From positions 1-25,661 of the forward strand of contig DAOMOP010000036.1 in NCBI GenBank assembly GCA_035444405.1: 25,661 nt of DNA, read 5' to 3'. Both the position numbers and the translations under genes were made by a program. This document shows, piece after piece, positions 14,608 through 21,778 of this stretch. The notes under the pieces were generated by a model. It was given only the letters and a program-made list of their open reading frames with translations, was not told the DNA's origin and searched no databases. Positions within the stretch are counted from its first letter, which is position 1. Each line of letters opens with the position of its first letter. The DNA is from DAOMOP01 sp035444405. Its GTDB lineage: Bacteria > Pseudomonadota > Gammaproteobacteria > Burkholderiales > Rhodocyclaceae.

Positions 14608-16020
14608 ATGACGACAGTGTTGCGCATTTTTACGCTCGGGGCGTTCGACGTTCGTCTCGGCGACCGTCGGGTCGCCGGCGTGAGCAATGGCAAGATGTCG
14701 GCGCTGTTCGTCTATCTGGCGATGACCGCCGGCCATCGTCACCGGCGCGAAACGCTGGCCGAACTGTTCTGGCCGGGGCTGCAGGCCGACGCCGCGCGTT
14801 CGAACCTGCGCCATACCGTTTTCCACCTGCGCCAGGCGCTGCATGGCGCTGCCGTGCCGTACGTGCTGTCCGGACGCGACTGGCTCGGCTTCGATCGCGA
14901 GGCGCCGTATCGCCTCGATGCGCTCGAGCTGACCGCGCCGGTGCCATCCTGTATCGCGAACCCGACGCCGGAACACTGTGGACCGTGCATCGCGCAGATG
15001 GAATCGATGGTGGCGCTCTACCGCGGACGCTTCATGGCCGAGCTCGCGCTAGCCGAATGCCCCGAGTTCGACGACTGGTTGCAGTTGCAGGCCGATGCGC
15101 TGCACCGCCGCGCGCTGGCGCTGCTCGAGCGCCTGTCCGACTGTCACGAGCAGTTCCACGGCCATGCGCAGGCGCTGCATTTCGCGCAGCGCCATGTCGA
15201 GCTCGAACCGTGGGACGAGGAAGGTCACCGCCGCGTCGTCCGGCTGCTGGCGCTGAACGGGCAGCGCGGTGCGGCGCTGGCGCATTACGATGCGTGCTGC
15301 CGGGCCCTGTGCGACGGGCCGGGCGTGTCGCCGGGCGAACGCCTGCGTGCGCTGGCCGAGCACATCCGGGCGGGCACGTTCGCACCGGGCACGGCGGCCG
15401 GCGGAGGCCAGCCGCCCGCGGCCTGCCTGCCGCCGCCGCCGTTCGTTCCGCCGCTAGCCGCCGAGCGGCGCTACGTGACGGTGGCGTACTGCGAATTCAC
15501 GCCGATCGACATCGACGACCCGGACGCGGCGATGGCCTTGCTGCGCGCACCGCGCCAGCGTGCCGCCGCGATCGTGCAGCGTCATCGCGGCGACATCGTC
15601 CATACGCACGGCGGCGGCGTGCTCGCCTATTTCGGCCGTCACCGTGACGAGGCCCATGCCGCGGCACTCGCGGTCGAGGCCGCGCGCCTGCTCGCGCGCG
15701 AGAACGCGCCCGGGCTCGACGTGCGCGTCGGTGTGCATTCCGGCCTGCTCGTCGACAGCGGCGACCCGGCCATGCCGGACCTGGTCGGCACGATCTCGAA
15801 TCTCGCGATCCGACTGCGTCTCGTCGCCGAGGCGGGCGAGGTGGTGTTGAGTGGCCAGACGACGGCGCACGTCGCATCGCGTTTCGAGTGCATCGCGCTC
15901 GGCACGCGCCAGTTGCGCGGCATGGCGCGCGCGGTCGAGGTGTTCCGGCTCGGTGAGCCGCAGGCCGGGGCAGGCGCCGCAGGCGAGCCGTTTCGCGCGC
16001 TGGACGCGGTCCTCGACTGA
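14608..16020 (+). CDS. BTAD (SARP-type) regulator fused to a degenerate adenylate/guanylate cyclase-like domain
   Basis: This is a 470-aa cytosolic protein. Residues ~5-100 are an OmpR-like winged-helix DNA-binding domain (LRIFTLGAFDVRLGD, RRETLAELFWPG, ARSNLRHTVFHLRQAL). Residues ~110-255 are a bacterial transcriptional activation domain (BTAD) with TPR-like helices, including a CIANPTPEHCGPC insertion and ALYRGRFM. After a Pro-rich linker, residues ~287-448 match the class III nucleotide cyclase fold (ERRYVTVAYCEF, GGGVLAYFG, VRVGVHSGLLVD, NLAIRL). Both metal-binding Asp positions are changed: the FCDLxGS site reads YCEFTPI (Glu296) and the GDG site reads GGG (Gly336). The transition-state Asn398 and Arg402 remain. 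Cyclase activity is therefore doubtful, and nucleotide sensing is an alternative. The AAA-ATPase usually found in longer relatives is absent. ATG at 14608; the ribosome-binding site is weak. Confidence 0.82.
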   Translation: MTTVLRIFTLGAFDVRLGDRRVAGVSNGKMSALFVYLAMTAGHRHRRETLAELFWPGLQADAARSNLRHTVFHLRQALHGAAVPYVLSGRDWLGFDREAPYRLDALELTAPVPSCIANPTPEHCGPCIAQMESMVALYRGRFMAELALAECPEFDDWLQLQADALHRRALALLERLSDCHEQFHGHAQALHFAQRHVELEPWDEEGHRRVVRLLALNGQRGAALAHYDACCRALCDGPGVSPGERLRALAEHIRAGTFAPGTAAGGGQPPAACLPPPPFVPPLAAERRYVTVAYCEFTPIDIDDPDAAMALLRAPRQRAAAIVQRHRGDIVHTHGGGVLAYFGRHRDEAHAAALAVEAARLLARENAPGLDVRVGVHSGLLVDSGDPAMPDLVGTISNLAIRLRLVAEAGEVVLSGQTTAHVASRFECIALGTRQLRGMARAVEVFRLGEPQAGAGAAGEPFRALDAVLD

Positions 16021-16164
16021 GGACATTCGGCTCCATCCGTGCACCATTGCACATCGCCGGCTTCATGCGAACGGGCTGGCATCGCGTTTTCGGTGCTGTT
16101 GTTTGGCATAATTGCGCATCCGGCTGCACGAGAACGAAAAAGAGCAACCGGCACGAACCGATGC

Positions 16165-16193
16165 TTTACCCAAAGTGGGGAATCGGGTCTAAT
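16165..16193 (+). promoter_or_regulatory. Sigma-70-type promoter of the PAS-GGDEF-EAL gene
   Basis: TTTACC (16165-16170) and TCTAAT (16188-16193) are spaced by exactly 17 bp, giving 4/6 and 5/6 matches to the consensus hexamers. The ATG lies 20 bp past the -10, and the ribosome-binding site GGGAGGAG is at 16203-16210. This is the best ordinary promoter in the window. Confidence 0.6.
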
Positions 16194-16213
16194 GCATCGG
16201 ACGGGAGGAGCCC

Positions 16214-18145
16214 ATGAACCGACGCAGCATACGCGATGTCGTCGTAATTTACGTGGTCGTCGCGACGCTATGGATCGTCGTGTCCGACAGCGTACTGCAT
16301 CGACTTTTCGGCGCGTATGCCGAGCCCTACGCGGTCGATCTCGTCAAAGAGATATTGTTCGTGGCCGTCACGGCATGGGTGCTGTGCGTGGGCTTGCAGC
16401 GCATGGAGCGGCGTCAGGCCGATCGCGACCACGAAAACGACCAGCAGCGGCGCCTGGCGCAGATGGTTTTTCGCAGCACCTCCGAAGGCATCACCGTGAC
16501 CGACACGGCGGGGACGATCGTCGAGGTCAACCCGGCCTTCGAGGCGATCACCGGCTATACGCGTGACGAGGTGCTCGGCCGCAATCCGCGCATGCTGCAA
16601 TCGGGGCGCCAGGATCGCGAGTTCTACGCCGGCATGTGGCAGGCCTTGCTGAAGGCCGGCCAGTGGCGCGGCGAGGTGTGGAATCGGCGCAAGAGCGGCG
16701 AGATCTACCCGGAATGGCTGACGATCAGCGCCGTCAGGAACGGCACCGGCAAGATCAGCCATTACGTGGGCGTGTTCAGCGATGTCAGCTCGGTCAAGGA
16801 GGCGCAGGCACAGATCGAGTTTCTCGCCCACCACGATGCGCTCACGCGGCTACCCAATCGCGCGCTGCTGCTCGAGCGGCTCCAGCACGGGCTCACCCAT
16901 GCGCGCCGCCACGGCCAGCGGCTCGCGGTGATGCTGCTCGATCTGGACCGGTTCAAGAACGTGAACGACTCGCTCGGCCATCCGGTCGGCGACGAACTGC
17001 TGCAGGAGATCGGCCGGCGCATCTCGGCGCAGATCCGCGCCGACGACACGCTCGCGCGCCTGGGCGGCGACGAGTTCGTGCTGCTGCTCGAGGACGAGGC
17101 GAGCATCGCGGGCATCGAGGCGGTCGCACGCAAGCTGCTCGGTGTGCTCGCAAAGCCGGTCGTGGTCGGCAAGCACGCGCTGACGATCACCGCCAGCATC
17201 GGCATCAGCGTCTATCCCGAAGATGGCGACGATGCCGATACATTGCTGAGGAACGCCGACGGCGCGATGTACGAGGCGAAGAAGCAGGGCCGCAACGGCT
17301 ACGCGTTCTTCGCCCCCGAGCTCGCCGCCGGCGCGCTCGAGCGCCTCGTCATGGAGTCGGCCCTGCGCACGGCGGTGGCGCGCAACGAACTGGTGCTCCA
17401 CTACCAGCCGCAGGTCGATCTCGAATCCGGCCGGCTGGTCGGCGTCGAGGCGCTGGTGCGCTGGCCCCATCCGGAGCTCGGACTCGTCTCGCCCGGGCAG
17501 TTCGTGCCGCTGGCCGAAGAAATCGGCCTGATCGCCGACATCGGCCTGTGGGTGCTCGACGAGGCCTGCGCGCAGATGGTGCGCTGGCGCTCGCAAGGGG
17601 TCGACGTTCCGCGCGTCGCGATCAATCTGTCGGCCCAGCAGCTGCGCAACGATGCGCTCGTCGAGGCGGTCGCAGGGGCTTTGCAGCGCCATGCCCTGCG
17701 CGCCGAGCAGCTCGAGCTCGAGCTCACCGAGTCGATGATCATGGAACACCCGGAGTATGCAAAGCGCGTGCTCGAGGGATTGCGCCGGCTCGGTGTGCAG
17801 GTCGCCGTCGACGATTTCGGGACCGGCTACTCGAGCCTCGCCTATCTCAAGCTGCTCGAGCTCGATCGCCTCAAGATCGATCAGTCCTTCGTGCGCGATA
17901 TCGGCACCGACCCGAACGACGAGGCGATCACGCGCGCGGTCATCGCGCTCGCGAACAGCCTTGGGCTGGAGACGGTCGCCGAGGGTGTCGAGCACTTGTC
18001 GCAGGTCGAATTCCTGCGCGCCGAAGGCTGCGATGCCGCCCAGGGCTACCACTTCGGCCGTCCGCTGCCGGCCGACGAACTCACCGCGTGTCTGCGCGCC
18101 CCCGCGGAGGCGCCGACCGCCCGGGGCGCATCGGATGCCGCTTGA
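16214..18145 (+). CDS. Membrane-anchored PAS-GGDEF-EAL protein
   Basis: This is a 643-aa bifunctional c-di-GMP protein. Two membrane helices (about 8-28 and 42-61) form a small anchor, and a PAS domain follows (about 84-196: GITVTDTAGTIVEVNPAF, ITGYTRDEVLGRNPRML). The GGDEF domain (HHDALTRLPNR at 206-216) has an intact GGDEF at 284-288 and an RxxD I-site (RADD, 275-278). The EAL domain (about 377-628) has EAL at 412-414, INLSAQQLR, LELTES, VDDFGTGYSS and AEGVE, all catalytic. Both synthesis and breakdown of c-di-GMP are therefore possible, with the PAS domain probably deciding the balance. The start is well supported by a promoter and a strong ribosome-binding site. Its end overlaps the histidine kinase gene by 11 nt, so the two are probably co-transcribed, and both share the same type of membrane anchor. 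Confidence 0.93.
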   Translation: MNRRSIRDVVVIYVVVATLWIVVSDSVLHRLFGAYAEPYAVDLVKEILFVAVTAWVLCVGLQRMERRQADRDHENDQQRRLAQMVFRSTSEGITVTDTAGTIVEVNPAFEAITGYTRDEVLGRNPRMLQSGRQDREFYAGMWQALLKAGQWRGEVWNRRKSGEIYPEWLTISAVRNGTGKISHYVGVFSDVSSVKEAQAQIEFLAHHDALTRLPNRALLLERLQHGLTHARRHGQRLAVMLLDLDRFKNVNDSLGHPVGDELLQEIGRRISAQIRADDTLARLGGDEFVLLLEDEASIAGIEAVARKLLGVLAKPVVVGKHALTITASIGISVYPEDGDDADTLLRNADGAMYEAKKQGRNGYAFFAPELAAGALERLVMESALRTAVARNELVLHYQPQVDLESGRLVGVEALVRWPHPELGLVSPGQFVPLAEEIGLIADIGLWVLDEACAQMVRWRSQGVDVPRVAINLSAQQLRNDALVEAVAGALQRHALRAEQLELELTESMIMEHPEYAKRVLEGLRRLGVQVAVDDFGTGYSSLAYLKLLELDRLKIDQSFVRDIGTDPNDEAITRAVIALANSLGLETVAEGVEHLSQVEFLRAEGCDAAQGYHFGRPLPADELTACLRAPAEAPTARGASDAA

Positions 18146-19502
18146 GCGACGCCGGCATGTGCACCGCGCCGCCGCGGCGGTCGCGCTGGTCTACGCCGTA
18201 CTGGGCGCTGCGTGGATCCTGAGCTCGGACTGGCTGCTGCTCGCGCTCGTCGACGGTGACGCCGACCGGCTCGCACGGCTTCAGACCTGGAAGGGCTGGT
18301 TCTTCGTCGCGATCACGGCTGCGCTGCTCTATGTGCTGGTGCGCCGGGCGATCGAAAGCCAGGCGCATTCCGAGCGCGCGCTGCGGAAACAGGGTGAGCT
18401 CCTGCGCCTGTTCTACACCTTGCCCTTCGTCGGCATGGCACTGACCTCGCCGCGCAGCCGGCGCTGGAGGATCGCCAATCCGCGCCTGTGCGAGATTCTC
18501 GGCTACGCACCGGACGAGCTGACCACGAAGACGTGGAGCGAGCTCACCCATCCGGACGACCTCGCCGCCGACCTCGCGCAGTTCGAGCGCATGCTCGCCG
18601 GCGAGATCGACGGCTACGAGATGGACAAGCGCTTCGTGCGCAAGGATGGCGCTGTGGTCTATACGACGATCAACATCCGCTGCGTGCGCGATGCCGACGG
18701 CAGCGTGCGCGACGTGCTCGCGACCGTGCACGACATCACGCGCCACAAGGAAGCCGAGGAGGCCGTGCAGGCGCTCAATGTCGAGCTGGAGCAGCGGGTG
18801 GCCGCGCGCACCGCCGAGCTCGAGGCGGCGAACCGCGAGCTCGAGTCGTTCGCGTACTCGGTGTCGCACGACCTCAAGGCGCCGCTGCGCGGCATCGATG
18901 GGTATAGCCAGATTCTGCTCGAGGATTACGGCGAGCGGCTCGATGACGACGGGCGGCAGGTGCTCGCCAACGTACGCCGCGGGGTGACGCAGATGCACGC
19001 GCTGATCGACGACATGCTCGCCTATTCGCGCATGGAGCGCTGCCCGCTCGAGATTCGCCCGGTCGAGCTCGCGCCCCTCGTGCACGCGGTCGTGACTGCC
19101 ATGCCTGCGGCCTCGGGCGCGACGACCGCGAGAATCGATGAGCAGGTGCCGGCGTTGCAGGTGCGTGTCGATCCCGACGCTCTGATGCTGGCGCTGCGCA
19201 ACCTGGTCGAGAACGCGCTGAAGTTCAGCCGTGCGAAGTCCGACGCGCTGGTGTCGATCGGTGCCGAACCGTGCGAGGGCTGCGTGCGCCTTTGGGTGCG
19301 TGACAACGGTATCGGCTTCGACATGCAGTACCACGACCGCATCTTCGAGATGTTCCGGCGGCTGCAGCGCGCCAACGAGTATCCCGGCACCGGTGTCGGA
19401 CTCGCCCTGGTCAAGAAGGCGGTTCAACGCATGGGCGGACGGGTGTGGGCGCAGAGCATGCCGGGCGAAGGGGCGACCTTCTTCATCGAAGTGCCGCAGT
19501 GA
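18135..19502 (+). CDS. PAS-domain sensor histidine kinase
   Basis: This is a 455-aa membrane histidine kinase. The N-terminus has two helices (about 12-38 and 54-70) with YAVLGAAWILSSDWLL and KGWFFVAITAALLYVL, similar in pattern to the upstream PAS-GGDEF-EAL anchor. The PAS/PAC domain (about 88-205) is followed by a coiled coil (about 206-238). The dimerisation H-box reads YSVSHDLKAPLRGI with the phospho-acceptor His245. The ATPase domain has NLVENALKFS (N-box, Asn360), VRDNGIGFD (G1), IFEMFRRL (F-box) and PGTGVGLAL (G2). The phytochrome-like FAYSVSHDLKAPLR form is typical of orphan kinases. No response regulator is adjacent. The ATG at 18135 lies inside the end of the previous gene (11-nt overlap) with only a G-rich stretch as ribosome-binding site, so its translation probably depends on the upstream gene. 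Confidence 0.92.
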   Translation: MPLERRRHVHRAAAAVALVYAVLGAAWILSSDWLLLALVDGDADRLARLQTWKGWFFVAITAALLYVLVRRAIESQAHSERALRKQGELLRLFYTLPFVGMALTSPRSRRWRIANPRLCEILGYAPDELTTKTWSELTHPDDLAADLAQFERMLAGEIDGYEMDKRFVRKDGAVVYTTINIRCVRDADGSVRDVLATVHDITRHKEAEEAVQALNVELEQRVAARTAELEAANRELESFAYSVSHDLKAPLRGIDGYSQILLEDYGERLDDDGRQVLANVRRGVTQMHALIDDMLAYSRMERCPLEIRPVELAPLVHAVVTAMPAASGATTARIDEQVPALQVRVDPDALMLALRNLVENALKFSRAKSDALVSIGAEPCEGCVRLWVRDNGIGFDMQYHDRIFEMFRRLQRANEYPGTGVGLALVKKAVQRMGGRVWAQSMPGEGATFFIEVPQ

Positions 19503-19554
19503 TCGCGGCCCTGCGCGCGGGTCGATGCCCGATACGGCCGAAACAGCAAAATGC

Positions 19555-19568
19555 TTGATGTCCATCAA
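19555..19568 (+). promoter_or_regulatory. FNR/ANR/DNR-type operator, TTGAT-N4-ATCAA
   Basis: TTGATGTCCATCAA is an exact match to the FNR consensus, embedded in a longer perfect palindrome (GCTTGATG-TC-CATCAAGC, 19553-19570). It lies 104 bp upstream of the chemoreceptor ATG. Its centre (19561.5) is about 39-41 bp from the start expected from the downstream -10, which is class II activator geometry. The 2-nt loop and missing T-run argue against a terminator. Confidence 0.75.
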
Positions 19569-19586
19569 GCCGGGCCGTGCGAACAG

Positions 19587-19594
19587 TGTATAGC
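19587..19594 (+). promoter_or_regulatory. -10 element downstream of the FNR box
   Basis: TGTATAGC contains a TATAGC hexamer (19589-19594), with transcription expected to start near 19601. No -35 hexamer is needed in an FNR-activated class II promoter, because the operator covers that position. Confidence 0.45.
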
Positions 19595-19672
19595 GTGTCG
19601 CCGCAACGTCACCAGCATCGTGCCCTGCGATGCCGCACTGCGGCCGAGCGGGCACCCGGAAGGAGCAACCGC

Positions 19673-21691
19673 ATGAATCTGATCTTCGCCCCGGCCATCG
19701 GCCTGATGAACCGGCTGCGCTTCACGCACAAGTTCCTGCTGATCGGCGGTGTGGGTGGCGTCCTCGTGGTACTGCTCTTCGTGCAGCTCTTCAACACGCT
19801 CACCGGTATCGTCGAGGCCTCGCGCAAGGAGCTCGAAGGCATCACGCTTTCGCGCGACTATTTCGCGCTGGTCGCCGACACGCAGCGCCACCGCGCCTTG
19901 TCGTCGGCGGTGCTCAACGGCAACTCGGCGATGCAAGAGCAGCGCACGGCGCGTGCCGAGGCCATCGCGCGCCATCGGGCGAGCGTCGAGGCCGCACTGC
20001 TGGCCGAGCTGAAGGACCGGACCGAGTGGGCCGACATCCGGGAGCGTCTGGATACGCTCGCGGCCGGGCAGTCGGGTGCGGTCGCGAGCGAGAGCTTCTT
20101 CTTCCACACGATGCTGATCGAGAAGCTGCTGCTGTTCTCGTCGCGCATCGCCGACGGCTACGGCATGACGCTCGATCCCGACATCGATTCGTACTATCTG
20201 ATGATCTCGGCGACCGATCGGCTGCCCGGCGGACTCGAGCTCCTTGGCCAGATTCGCGGGCTCGGGGTCGGCATCGTGACGCGCAAGACGATCACCGACG
20301 AGGAGAAGATGGCGCTGGTCGGCCTGCTCGCCGAGCTCGACCGCACGAGCCGCGTCGTCGAGACGAACCTCGCCAAGACCGCCGAATACAATCCCGACAT
20401 GGCCGAGGCGCTGGGCGACGCGGCGATCCAGCTGCTGATCGAAGTGAACAACGTCAAGCAGCTGCTCATGCGCGAAGTGATCGGCGAGCGCTTCGAGCTG
20501 TCCGCGGCCGACTACTACGCGCAGCTCAGCTCGTCGATCGACCGCGGCTACGCGATCATGTTCGACGCGCTGTTTCCGGCGCTCGAGCGGGTCGTCGAGG
20601 CGCGGGTGACGCGGCTCGCGCAGGCGCGCGCGCTGGTCGTGGCGGTGAGCTGCGTCGCCGCCGCGATCGTGCTGTATCTGTCGATCGGCACCTATCTCGC
20701 GACCATCGGCAGCCTCCGCAAGCTCGCCGACGTTGCCACCGTGCTCGCCACCGGGGATTTGCGTCCGCGCATCGAACTGGGTACCCGCGACGAACTGAGC
20801 GTGGTCGCCACGAGTTTCAACCGCATGGCCGATGCGTTCGTGCACTTGATGCAGAGCGTGCGCCACGGGGCCGACCAGGTGCTCGACGCGGCGCAGCGCA
20901 TGGCCGCTTCGAGCGAGCACATCACGCGCGGCTCGGCCGCGCAGAGCGATTCGGCGGCGGGCATGGCCGCCGCGATCGAGGAGATGACGGTCAGCGTCGA
21001 CCAGATCAGCAGCAACGGTCAGCAGGCCGACGCGATCGCACGCAAGGCTGGAAAGCTCTCCGAGCAGGGCGCGACGATGGTCGATACGGTCGTCGCCGAG
21101 ATCTCGAAGATCGCGAGCTCGGTCAATCATTCGGCCGACCTCGTCGATGCGCTCGGCAAGCGTTCGGACGAGATCACGTCGATCGTCAATGTGATCCGCG
21201 AGATCGCCGACCAGACCAACCTGCTCGCGCTCAACGCCGCCATCGAGGCGGCGCGCGCGGGCGAGAGCGGGCGCGGCTTCGCCGTGGTCGCCGACGAGGT
21301 ACGCAAGCTCGCCGAGCGCACCGGCAAATCCACCGAGGAGATCGCGACGATGGTGGCGGCCATCCAGGCCGGCACGCGCCGCGCCGTCGAGAGCATGCGC
21401 GAAGGGGTCGAACGCGTGAACGACGGCGTCGCGCTCGCCGAGCGCGCGGGCTCGGCGATGGGCGACATCCGTCAGTGCACGACCGAGGCGGTGGCCGCGA
21501 TCGCCGACATCTCGGGGGCGCTGCGCGAACAGAGCGCGGCGAGCACCGAGATCGCGAAGAACGTCGAGACGATCGCGCAGATGGCCGAGGAGAACTCGAC
21601 CGAAGTCGGCGACAACGCGCGCACGGCCACGCAGCTCAACGAGCTCGCACGGCAGCTCGACGCCGAGATCGGCCAGTTCCGCTTTGCCTGA
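19673..21691 (+). CDS. Methyl-accepting chemotaxis protein with large periplasmic helical domain
   Basis: This is a 672-aa transmembrane chemoreceptor. Helix one spans about 21-40, a ~275-residue periplasmic region covers 41-318, and helix two spans about 319-341. HAMP follows (about 342-395, GDLRPRIELGTRDELSVVATSF), then the signalling domain with the hairpin EIADQTNLLALNAAIEAARA and RGFAVVADEVRKLAERT. The periplasmic part is predicted all-helical, with DTQRHRALSSAVLNGN near its start. This resembles the Q-x2-R-A/G-L-S motif of nitrate/nitrite-sensing NIT domains, so a nitrate-like ligand is conceivable but unproven. The MNLIFAPAIGLMNRLRF N-terminus is typical of betaproteobacterial receptors. 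The ATG at 19673 has AAGGAG with a 7-nt spacer. The upstream FNR box suggests induction at low oxygen or by NO, which would fit an electron-acceptor taxis role (inference). Confidence 0.92.
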   Translation: MNLIFAPAIGLMNRLRFTHKFLLIGGVGGVLVVLLFVQLFNTLTGIVEASRKELEGITLSRDYFALVADTQRHRALSSAVLNGNSAMQEQRTARAEAIARHRASVEAALLAELKDRTEWADIRERLDTLAAGQSGAVASESFFFHTMLIEKLLLFSSRIADGYGMTLDPDIDSYYLMISATDRLPGGLELLGQIRGLGVGIVTRKTITDEEKMALVGLLAELDRTSRVVETNLAKTAEYNPDMAEALGDAAIQLLIEVNNVKQLLMREVIGERFELSAADYYAQLSSSIDRGYAIMFDALFPALERVVEARVTRLAQARALVVAVSCVAAAIVLYLSIGTYLATIGSLRKLADVATVLATGDLRPRIELGTRDELSVVATSFNRMADAFVHLMQSVRHGADQVLDAAQRMAASSEHITRGSAAQSDSAAGMAAAIEEMTVSVDQISSNGQQADAIARKAGKLSEQGATMVDTVVAEISKIASSVNHSADLVDALGKRSDEITSIVNVIREIADQTNLLALNAAIEAARAGESGRGFAVVADEVRKLAERTGKSTEEIATMVAAIQAGTRRAVESMREGVERVNDGVALAERAGSAMGDIRQCTTEAVAAIADISGALREQSAASTEIAKNVETIAQMAEENSTEVGDNARTATQLNELARQLDAEIGQFRFA

Positions 21692-21734
21692 GCGCGCTCT
21701 CAAGGGAACGCCGGGCCGCCCCGAGTGTCGTTGT

Positions 21735-21769
21735 CCCCCTCGAGGGGCGGGCCGGGCGCAGCCCGGCCC
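21735..21769. terminator. Tandem GC palindromes between convergent genes
   Basis: CCCCTCGAGGGG (about 21736-21747) is a perfect palindrome, and GGGCCGGGC-GCA-GCCCGGCCC (21749-21769) is a perfect 9-bp stem with a 3-nt loop. They fill the 87-bp gap between the chemoreceptor and the convergent PqqU gene, so a bidirectional terminator or a REP-like element is likely. There is no T-tract. Similar CCCCTCGAGGGG hairpins are, from memory, common intergenic elements in Burkholderiales. Confidence 0.5.
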
Positions 21770-21778
21770 TGGCGGCGC

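Noticed and set aside
16104..16118. GGCATAATTGC considered as a sigma-54 promoter
   Set aside because: The spacing between the GG and GC elements does not fit -24/-12, and a good sigma-70 promoter lies at 16165-16193.
11275..17860. Near-identical DNA around the DDFGTGYSS motifs of the two EAL genes, considered as a repeat or recombination scar
   Set aside because: The similarity is confined to the conserved protein motif and is explained by homology of EAL domains.
19553..19570. Palindrome considered as the terminator of the histidine kinase gene
   Set aside because: The loop would be 2 nt and no T-run follows; the exact TTGAT-N4-ATCAA match fits an FNR operator better.
19565..21703. Minus-strand open frame of 712 codons opposite the chemoreceptor
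   Set aside because: It mirrors the MCP gene, has biased composition, and has no start signal or domain.
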